In this document: piece by piece, positions 58,445 through 64,000 of the stretch
Layout: every line of letters begins with the position of its first letter
Numbering within the stretch: position 1 is the stretch's first letter
Assembly: GCA_014297435.1 (NCBI GenBank)
Contig: JACOQA010000001.1
Span: 62,001-126,000 of the forward strand
DNA from: Candidatus Nanohaloarchaea archaeon
GTDB taxonomy: Archaea; Nanohalarchaeota; Nanosalinia; Nanosalinales; Nanosalinaceae
DNA length: 64,000 nucleotides
Direction: 5' to 3'
The notes under the pieces: model-generated
The model's database searches: none
Seen by the model: the letters and a program-made list of their open reading frames with translations, nothing else
What the model was told of the DNA's origin: nothing
Translations under genes and position numbers: made by a program

Positions 58445-59179
58445 TCAGGAAGAAATATTCTTGGTTTCACTGACGTATTTATCGGCGAGTCTTGTAGGTT
58501 CAGGAAGCTTATATCCGTCACATAATTCTTGAACTATATCTACAGAGGTTTCAGCGGAGACTCTGTGACCGGGAGATATGTAGAGTGGGTTGATTCTTTT
58601 TGATTTAGGATACTGGCGTGATTGGAAAGAATATCCAATAGTTGATTCATTCGCTGTCTCTACTTTGCTATCTGCCTGAATCGGCACACGTTCTCCCTGT
58701 TCAAGATTATCTACTTTTCCTGTTGTTCGACCACAGAGAAGGTTTTTGGCTACTCCGATACTCGGTTTATCGTAAAGAACTCCTACATGTGTGGCGATAC
58801 CGGCTTCTCGGAAATGTATGTGTCCGGAGCCGTCAAGCATCAAGAGATCAGGTTCAATATGCAATTTGTCAAGTGCCGCGACCATTGAAGGCATCTCTCG
58901 AAAAGCCAACAAGCCAGGGATGTAAGGCATTTTCAGTTCTGATACTCCGTGAACCTTCTCAATTACTTCACCGTCTTTCATGGCGACAGCAGCACTGAAA
59001 GCTTTTTCGTCCAGAAATGCCTGATCTATACCGACAACCATTTTGTCTCTAACATTTTCTGCGTTAAAACATTTGCTGTCCTTGGAAAGTGCCTTGCTGC
59101 TTATTTTTCTCTGAAGCTCTTCCATCTCCTCTCTGTTGGATGCTTTTTCTGGAAGGAACTTTTCGTTCGTAATTCTCAT
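58445..59179 (-). CDS. nfi: Endonuclease V
   Basis: Repair nuclease that cuts DNA (or RNA) next to deoxyinosine/inosine, 244 residues. VVGIDQAFLDEKAFSAAVAM has the first catalytic Asp, YIPGLLAFREMPSM the wedge/substrate-recognition PYIP motif with a Glu, LMLDGSGHIHFREAGIATHVGV the second Asp and the conserved His, and a Lys in IGVAKNLL completes the site. An extra C-terminal helix of about 25 residues is present. It stands alone, divergent from the aldolase gene. Confidence 0.95.
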   Translation of the reverse strand: MRITNEKFLPEKASNREEMEELQRKISSKALSKDSKCFNAENVRDKMVVGIDQAFLDEKAFSAAVAMKDGEVIEKVHGVSELKMPYIPGLLAFREMPSMVAALDKLHIEPDLLMLDGSGHIHFREAGIATHVGVLYDKPSIGVAKNLLCGRTTGKVDNLEQGERVPIQADSKVETANESTIGYSFQSRQYPKSKRINPLYISPGHRVSAETSVDIVQELCDGYKLPEPTRLADKYVSETKNISS

Positions 59180-59445
59180 AATTAGGTCTGTCGCCCGTAG
59201 TGAACACCTACGACTTCTATAGTTCTCAGGTTTTCAGTTCTTCTCGTACATTCTTCGACGTTTAAAACATCCACCTTGCATTCGTAACAACTCGTTATTT
59301 CGAATATGTAAGAAAATCTTTAAGTATAATTCGAAATGTTAGAATAGAATTGTTTTAATGTTTGTATTTCGATATAAAATTACGAGTTTCGAAGTTAATT
59401 TAAAGATTCGGCAAACACTGTACGAATACTGGTGAAATCGAAAAA
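59180..59445. promoter_or_regulatory. AT-rich divergent region with TTCGAA palindromes
   Basis: This 266-base gap between endonuclease V and the DapA-like gene has perfect TTCGAA palindromes at 59299-59304, 59330-59335 and 59388-59393 and a related TTCGAT at about 59368. AATTTAAAG near 59398-59406 is a TATA candidate for the rightward gene. Two more TTCGAA copies lie upstream of the convergent Lrp-type regulator. The repeats may be binding sites for that regulator; TTCGAA also occurs by chance inside genes. Confidence 0.35.
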
Positions 59446-60387
59446 ATGACAGAATTTGAACCTACGGGTATCTACCCTGCGGTACCTACCGCAATAGACG
59501 ATGATGGGTCTATAAATTACGATGCACAGCAAAACCATCTAGACTATCTAGAACGAAACGGTGTGCAAGGCGCTGTATTGGCAGGTTGTACGGGTCATGC
59601 AGCAACTCTAGGCGATAGACCGGGCGAAGACTTCTACGATGAACACGTTGAGTTTGTCGCGAAAAATACTGAGGCAACCGATCTTCCAATAATCGCCGGG
59701 GACGGTATGAATTCGACAGCACAGACTATAGAGCTGGCGCAGAGGATTGAGGAAGAAGCGGATATCGAAGCACACTTAATGATATCGCCTTACCAGAACT
59801 GTCCTCCACAAGACCTGAACGTGAGGCATTACGAAGAGGTTGCGTCGGAGCTTGACGAACCTATCATAGCTTACAACGTGCCGGGAAGAACAGGCAGAAA
59901 CCTTGAGCCGGACACTATTATGGAACTTGCAGATACTCCGGGAGTTATCGGAGTAAAGGAAGCATCAAACGATCCTGAACAGATAAGAGAGATCGGTAGA
60001 AGGCTGGAAGAGATTGGTAATGAAGACTTCTTCTTTGGTTCTGGAGATGACGCCAGAAACCACTTGGTATATGATGTCGGAGGTAGCTTCGCCATCAGTG
60101 TATCTGGGAACATCGCTCCAGAGGAAACAGTAGAGGTATGGGAAAAAGGCTACCGGAATAATGATTCTGAAATAGCAGAACAGCTCAACAATGACATGGA
60201 TGATATCCACGAGGCTATGTTCCAGGAGGGGGAGAAGAACCCGATATCTGTTCAGTATGCGGTCAATCAGTTAGGTTTCGACTTCGGAACCCCAAGAATG
60301 CCGCTTGACAGAGAGCCTAGAGAAGATGAAGAGTTCAACAATAGAACAGAGATAGAGGATGTTATGGCGAGTCACGACCTTATCTAA
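59446..60387 (+). CDS. DapA-family class I aldolase
   Basis: Dihydrodipicolinate synthase or a related Schiff-base aldolase, 313 residues, TIM barrel. YNVPGRTG has the catalytic Tyr and the Arg, and GVIGVKEAS the Schiff-base Lys. The loop usually reading GTTGE is GCTGH here, so one of the two substrate Thr residues is Cys and the Glu is His. The reaction could differ from lysine biosynthesis (for example a 2-keto-3-deoxy sugar acid aldolase). The stop overlaps that of the convergent Lrp regulator by four bases. Confidence 0.85.
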   Translation: MTEFEPTGIYPAVPTAIDDDGSINYDAQQNHLDYLERNGVQGAVLAGCTGHAATLGDRPGEDFYDEHVEFVAKNTEATDLPIIAGDGMNSTAQTIELAQRIEEEADIEAHLMISPYQNCPPQDLNVRHYEEVASELDEPIIAYNVPGRTGRNLEPDTIMELADTPGVIGVKEASNDPEQIREIGRRLEEIGNEDFFFGSGDDARNHLVYDVGGSFAISVSGNIAPEETVEVWEKGYRNNDSEIAEQLNNDMDDIHEAMFQEGEKNPISVQYAVNQLGFDFGTPRMPLDREPREDEEFNNRTEIEDVMASHDLI

Positions 60388-60794
60388 TCTATCTCTCTCT
60401 TCTTCATTATCATAAAGGTCCTTGTGGACTTTACGTCTTCGAGTTCTCTTATTCTGTCTACGACCTCGTTTATCTTCTCTGAAGAAGATCTTGACAGCTC
60501 TATCGAAAGATCATATTCTCCAGCAAGTTCCTTAATTTTTAGCTTAGACGGAAAGTTCTCGATGAGTTCATCGATGTCAGCTTGTGTTGAAAGCTCAACC
60601 ATAACTTCGGCAGATACTTCTGAGTCTGATGAAACCTCAACGGTAAACTTCTCAATCACACTTTTCTCCTGCAATCTTTCGACACGGTTCCTTACTGTTC
60701 CCTCTGAAACACCTATTTTTTCAGCGACTCTGGTGTACGAAGCTCTTCCGTCTTCTTCAAGTATTTCCAGGATTTTCCTGTCGGTCTCGTCCAT
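60384..60794 (-). CDS. Lrp/AsnC family transcription regulator
   Basis: A 136-residue feast/famine regulator. The N-terminal helix-turn-helix (about 5-50) includes KILEILEEDGRASYTRVAEK and SEGTVRNRVERL. The C-terminal ligand-binding RAM domain has the usual alternating strands (VEVSSDSEVSAEVMVEL, then DVKSTRTFMIMK). It converges with the aldolase gene. The upstream region has two adjacent TTCGAA boxes (60831-60843), a candidate autoregulatory site. The effector is unknown; amino acids are typical for the family. Confidence 0.9.
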   Translation of the reverse strand: MDETDRKILEILEEDGRASYTRVAEKIGVSEGTVRNRVERLQEKSVIEKFTVEVSSDSEVSAEVMVELSTQADIDELIENFPSKLKIKELAGEYDLSIELSRSSSEKINEVVDRIRELEDVKSTRTFMIMKKREID

Positions 60795-60830
60795 AAAAAT
60801 ACTTTTTGTGTAGGAAATTGTTAAAGTTTC

Positions 60831-60844
60831 TTCGAACTTCGAAG
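60831..60844. promoter_or_regulatory. Paired TTCGAA boxes upstream of the Lrp gene
   Basis: Two TTCGAA palindromes separated by a single base (60831-60836, 60838-60843) sit about 37 bases upstream of the regulator's start codon. They are the same hexamer seen three times upstream of the DapA-like gene. This could be an operator; statistical testing is needed to exclude chance. Confidence 0.3.
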
Positions 60845-60845
60845 T

Positions 60846-61478
60846 CTAGTAGTCGACAAGTGTTACTTCCTCGACTTCTTCGACTCCGCCCTCATCGCCT
60901 ATAGTCACTGAGTATGCTTTTCCTGTCTCCTCTCCCGCAGCGTTCAAGACCTCGGTTCCCAGAAGCGAGTTTTGACCAAAGTCTTCGTGTACGTGACCGT
61001 TCATCCACAATGCGGGACGTTCTTTCAGTATCATTTCACGGAACTGTTCGAAACCGATTCTTCGTCCTGAATGGATTCTGTCGCCTAGCTTGTGTGGAGG
61101 GTAGTGTGAACCTACTATGACTTTGTCGGCATCATGATCCTCCACGAGTTCTTCGAACTGTTGCTTAACGTCGTCAGGGAAGTCGCCGCCAATCAAGACC
61201 AGAAGGTACTTGTCGTCGATATCTGCTTCCAGAAAGTCGTATACTGGTACGTCGTCGCCTTGAATAAAGTCCTCGGAGAACATCATGTCTCTGTTTCCTG
61301 TTGTGCCTAGTCCAGGAATTTCTATCTCTTTGAATAGTTCTTCGGCGTAGTCTTCGTCCATGTAGTCGCCTAGGTTTAGGAAAAGATCGTATTCTCCGGA
61401 GTTTGCTTCTTCTATAGCTGCTTCTTTTAGGTCTTCCTTCGCGTGGAAGTCGCTGGTGACGAGGATTTTAAGCGCCAT
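60846..61478 (-). CDS. Calcineurin-like metallophosphoesterase
   Basis: A 210-residue two-metal phosphoesterase. Motifs are complete: TSDFHA (Asp/His), LNLGDYMD, GNRDMM in place of GNHD, VGSHYPPH, and MNGHVHED with the final histidines. The GNRD variation still provides Asn. The substrate could be nucleotides or a small phosphodiester; it is a soluble protein. It is divergent from the unknown gene at 61535. Confidence 0.9.
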   Translation of the reverse strand: MALKILVTSDFHAKEDLKEAAIEEANSGEYDLFLNLGDYMDEDYAEELFKEIEIPGLGTTGNRDMMFSEDFIQGDDVPVYDFLEADIDDKYLLVLIGGDFPDDVKQQFEELVEDHDADKVIVGSHYPPHKLGDRIHSGRRIGFEQFREMILKERPALWMNGHVHEDFGQNSLLGTEVLNAAGEETGKAYSVTIGDEGGVEEVEEVTLVDY

Positions 61479-61534
61479 AAAACTAAAGTTGAGCCAATAT
61501 TTTTAACTCCACTTCACGTCTCTTCGAACAGAGA

Positions 61535-62119
61535 ATGAAACAAAAATTCTTCCTCGAAAAGCTTCCCGAACGTTTTACGTGGCGTGAGTGCTATGAACTA
61601 TATCTTCTTGTTGAAGGAGAGCGACCGGGCGCGCTTGTGATGGATCCGGACTCGAAGGATGTAGAACTGCTTAAGGATTTCTCGCACAAATTCGGTCTTC
61701 ACTTCTCGGTCGAATCTTCCGACCGCGGTCTTTCGAAACAAGGTTTTTTCGCTTCCCGTGAAAAAGAAAGATTGGAGATTTTGAAATCTGAGGGAAGGTT
61801 TTACGGTCTTTCCGACCGTGCGGTAGGAAGGTTTCTGGGTTATCCGGAAACATCTATAGAATATTTCGAGGAGAATATAGGAGGGAAACCTATCGAACAA
61901 GAGGTTAGGGAAAAGCTATCTGAAATGATTGAAGACGAAAGTGTTGACAAGAAGGATGCTGAACTTCTCGAACTTGTCTGTTTCGTTCCAGCACCTACCA
62001 GGGAATCAGTGAATGAAGCTTTGAAGGTGGCTGAAAGCAGGAAAGAACGTTTGAATAAGAAAGAAACTGGAACGAAATTGTTAGAAAAACTGATGCAGAA
62101 CTGTATCTATAGCGTTTAG
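61535..62119 (+). CDS. Unknown protein with helical C-terminal half
   Basis: A 194-residue soluble protein without recognised family. The first half is alpha/beta (FLEKLPERFTWRECYELYLL, then ALVMDPDSKDVELL), with a GRFLGYPETSIEYFEENIG segment near residues 95-113. The second half is helical and charged, with two Cys. The stop overlaps the convergent repeat-protein gene by four bases. No membrane or metal motif. Confidence 0.5.
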   Translation: MKQKFFLEKLPERFTWRECYELYLLVEGERPGALVMDPDSKDVELLKDFSHKFGLHFSVESSDRGLSKQGFFASREKERLEILKSEGRFYGLSDRAVGRFLGYPETSIEYFEENIGGKPIEQEVREKLSEMIEDESVDKKDAELLELVCFVPAPTRESVNEALKVAESRKERLNKKETGTKLLEKLMQNCIYSV

Positions 62120-62946
62120 TCGTCAGAACCAGCTTTGCTCTGGGTTTCGCTTTTGTCAATCTCTACCGATTCATCGAAGTAGTCTTCTTCGTAAACATCT
62201 CTCAACATTTTCATCCTCGCTAAATAATCGGTTTTGAGACCGGAATCTTCCAGAAAATCGTTCAGAGAGTCGCATTTATCTCTTATCTTACTTTTCGTTA
62301 CAGCGTACTCGCTTTCATGTAATTCTCCTGCTGTTGGAGCTTTCCCTGTTTCGTAAAGCCTTTCTCGTCCGATATGTTCGATTATGTCTTTACCATATTC
62401 TTTCCTGTTCGGCTCGAAGCCAGCCATTATCAGGGCGTTATTCATGTGTCCAAAGTATTCTTGGTAGGTCATTCGGCATCCTAGATCGTTATCTTTTAGA
62501 TATTCGCCGGTTGGTGTTCCGTTCGTTAGTTCGCCGACAGCTTTTAGGATACCCACAAGTTTCTGTCGATCCTGCCACTTACTATCCTGTTTCTCGAGTC
62601 TTTCCTCGAACTTTGAAAGCATTAAAGGCGGCGCGTGTCTTTCTACAGTATATTCATTTACTTTGGCGATTCTGCTGGTTTCCAGCAAGCCAAGTTTGTC
62701 CTCGTTTTCTCCCCAGAAAAGATGTTTCTGTTCTCCCTCTATTTCTACTTCTTTGAGTCTTTCAAGTGCTTCGAGCAGTTTGTCGTCTATCCCATCTTTC
62801 TGTATATCGAACTTTGCGACTAATTTGGCGTACTCGTCACCGATTTGGATATTAAACTTTTCTTTCGCCACTTCCAGTAACGAGAACAGAAGATTTAATA
62901 CTTTTTGGTAGTTACTCTTCGCTGTGTTCGAGGGATTCCAGTCCAT
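62116..62946 (-). CDS. Protein with homing-endonuclease-associated repeats
   Basis: A 276-residue protein. The centre and C-terminal region hold two units resembling the homing-endonuclease-associated (HNH-linked) repeats common in haloarchaea: GTPTGEYLKDNDLGCRMTYQ with FGHMNNALIMAGF (about 145-185), and APTAGELHESEYAVTKSKI with CDSLNDFLEDSGL. These repeats are thought to bind DNA. No nuclease motif is present here. The ATG at 62946 overlaps the AhpD-like gene by 35 bases, so it may be translationally coupled to it. Confidence 0.55.
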   Translation of the reverse strand: MDWNPSNTAKSNYQKVLNLLFSLLEVAKEKFNIQIGDEYAKLVAKFDIQKDGIDDKLLEALERLKEVEIEGEQKHLFWGENEDKLGLLETSRIAKVNEYTVERHAPPLMLSKFEERLEKQDSKWQDRQKLVGILKAVGELTNGTPTGEYLKDNDLGCRMTYQEYFGHMNNALIMAGFEPNRKEYGKDIIEHIGRERLYETGKAPTAGELHESEYAVTKSKIRDKCDSLNDFLEDSGLKTDYLARMKMLRDVYEEDYFDESVEIDKSETQSKAGSDD

Positions 62947-63235
62947 AACTCATAGTTGCGCCAGCTCTTACTTGTGCAGCTATCTGGATTGTGTGTGCGA
63001 TCTCTTCGTCTGTAGCTCCGTATTTGATAGCTTTCTGACCGTGCGTATGTACACAGTACTGGCATTGTGTGGCTGCAGCTGCTGCTAAACCTAACAGCTC
63101 TCTCGTTTTGTCGTCAAATACTGTCTCATCAGCGATTGAACTTTTCCAGTCCTTATAGTAGTCCATCATTTCTTCGGAGTTTTCTCTAAACTTCTTCGCC
63201 GCGTCCATGTGGTCCTGGTTGAATGGTGAACTCAT
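62912..63235 (-). CDS. AhpD/carboxymuconolactone decarboxylase-like protein
   Basis: A 107-residue all-helical protein from ATG 63235; a longer frame to 63355 is not needed. The redox motif CQYCVHTHG with Cys-x-x-Cys and a downstream His matches AhpD-like peroxidase/disulfide-relay proteins. LGLAAAAATQCQYC and AIKYGATDEEIAHTIQIAA are typical. It probably protects against peroxide or carries electrons; no partner is adjacent. Confidence 0.9.
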   Translation of the reverse strand: MSSPFNQDHMDAAKKFRENSEEMMDYYKDWKSSIADETVFDDKTRELLGLAAAAATQCQYCVHTHGQKAIKYGATDEEIAHTIQIAAQVRAGATMSYGLESLEHSEE

Positions 63236-63432
63236 TGAAGAGGTGTGCGATCTCTTAGAATAAAAAGCAGTATCGAGCTGAACATCTTCGATAGAAAATC
63301 TAATTATTCTGTCGATAAACTGGTTCAAACGGGCTGATAATCTATTGACTACCAACCAGGAATGTGGTCAGGCTTTTTGAGATTATAAGGAGATTGAGTA
63401 ACAGCTTGTCTCGGAAAAACTAAAATTCTGGC

Positions 63433-63753
63433 TTATTCGATGGATATTCTGTAGTAAGCGGGTTTATGACCTTTTGATTTTCGGTCAGATACGTTTCCGC
63501 CTAGAGACCTCCCTTGATATTTTTTCTCTGGTTTTATTATCCATTCCCATCCTGGAATATCTCCCTCTTCCCTTGCATTCTCAAGCTGCTCTCTCAGATT
63601 TCTAGAAATCTTACGAAGGTCGCCTTTGATCTCTTCGGTCTCGGAGCCCTTGAGTTCACGGGAGAAAAGCTCGACCTTCAGAACAGGTCCTGACTGCTTC
63701 CTGACATTCTTAACGCCTTCGATCGTTCTTATACTCTTGATAAGCTCTTTCAT
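63433..63753 (-). CDS. Small basic protein, unknown
   Basis: A 106-residue protein from ATG 63753; the longer upstream frame would run into the tRNA and is rejected. The N-terminal half has an alpha/beta pattern (KSIRTIEGVKNVRKQSG, VLKVELFSRELKG) with an amphipathic helix, and the tail is basic with Lys/Arg/Ser and Tyr. No family recognised. It lies immediately downstream of the tRNA-Ile gene on the same strand. Confidence 0.5.
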   Translation of the reverse strand: MKELIKSIRTIEGVKNVRKQSGPVLKVELFSRELKGSETEEIKGDLRKISRNLREQLENAREEGDIPGWEWIIKPEKKYQGRSLGGNVSDRKSKGHKPAYYRISIE

Positions 63754-63775
63754 AGGAACTGCTCTTCCAAAGAAT

Positions 63776-63926
63776 TGCTCCACCCGGGATTCGAACCCGG
63801 GACCGCCGCCTAACTTAAGACTCCAGCCGAGCTGGTAATCTAGGCAACGCACAGGCTTTCTCAAGCAACTGTTTTCTGTGCGAGGTCCGTATAAGGACGG
63901 TGCTCTAACCCCTGAGCTAGTGGAGC
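63776..63926 (-). tRNA. trnI: tRNA-Ile(UAU) with a 78-base intron
   Basis: Complement strand: acceptor GCTCCAC/GTGGAGC with A73, D-stem GCTC/GAGC, anticodon stem CCGTC/GGCGG (one wobble), T-arm CCGGG-TTCGAAT-CCCGG. The loop CTTATAA gives anticodon TAT, interrupted after position 37 by an intron at 63812-63889. The splice site is a standard bulge-helix-bulge: CTTA pairs with TAAG, and the bulges are TA^C and TT^A. It reads AUA directly. Most archaea instead read AUA with an agmatidine-modified CAU tRNA, so this gene is notable. Confidence 0.88.
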
Positions 63927-64000
63927 TGTTTATGTAGTCGGCCGCTATCCGGCTCTCATCCTACAGAATGGCTTGAGTCCTGTAATCTAAAAAAGGCTTC

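Noticed and set aside
63754-63864. Upstream extension of the 63433-63753 gene
   Set aside because: The extension is translated tRNA-Ile sequence; the ATG at 63753 is the realistic start.
1-64000. CRISPR arrays, insertion sequences, provirus or rRNA genes
   Set aside because: None were recognised: no regularly spaced direct repeats, transposase motifs, integrase genes or rRNA-like stretches.

Overview
The window looks like chromosomal DNA of a small-genome, salt-adapted archaeon, most plausibly a member of the Nanohaloarchaeota (DPANN). The archaeal assignment is direct: clamp loader, PCNA, GINS, archaeal primase, thermosome, GatD/GatE, RNA polymerase subunits L and K, TFS, Nop10, eIF2-alpha, eL42/eS27/eS28/eL24, L7Ae, and two tRNA genes with bulge-helix-bulge introns. 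The salt-in reading is inference: nearly every protein is rich in Asp/Glu, the G+C looks moderate, and genes are tightly packed with many 1-4 base overlaps. Many genes have a TATA-like box about 26-29 bases before the start codon, implying leaderless mRNAs.

Layout. 1-2097: clamp-loader genes rfcS (5'-truncated) and rfcL. 2094-11550, leftward: a Tad-like type IV pilus locus with a secretion ATPase, two single-domain TadB/TadC-like membrane proteins, several prepilins and pseudopilins, and a coiled-coil protein. 11805-18236, leftward: thermosome, then a gatD/gatE operon with three small genes between the two subunits. 18291-23344, leftward: a second set of prepilin-like proteins without their own ATPase, then two paralogous secreted proteins each with three Cys-His-Cys modules. 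23412-29310, rightward: an anchored and a Tat-targeted tail-fibre-like protein, two unknown cytoplasmic proteins, an alkaline-phosphatase-superfamily enzyme, a variant PAPS-reductase-like protein, and tatA-tatC. 29366-35522: aRNase J, DUF192 protein, glutamyl-tRNA synthetase, tRNA-Met (intron), tRNA-Val, small zinc proteins, inorganic pyrophosphatase.

35550-40311, leftward: an ABC-2 exporter triad, an orphan reading frame with no usual start codon, and an XPB-like helicase. 40417-56658, almost all rightward: an information-processing block with a METTL5-type methyltransferase, RpoL, signal peptidase, TFS, an OB-fold protein, PCNA, MsrB, Nudix, single-chain primase, GINS, UMP kinase, eL42, eS27, eIF2-alpha, Nop10, PAC2 protein, RpoK, enolase, uS2, flavin reductase, L7Ae, eS28, eL24 and aIF5B. 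56668-63926: a metzincin-like protein lacking the catalytic Glu, tRNA-Ala, endonuclease V, a DapA-family aldolase with a convergent Lrp regulator, a phosphoesterase, a protein with homing-endonuclease-associated repeats, an AhpD-like protein, and an intron-containing tRNA-Ile(UAU).

The most unusual material is the cell-surface content: two prepilin loci, tandem Cys-module proteins, and tail-fibre-like proteins beside tatAC. In an ectosymbiotic lineage this could serve attachment to a host cell; that is a hypothesis. No CRISPR array, insertion sequence, rRNA or provirus was recognised.
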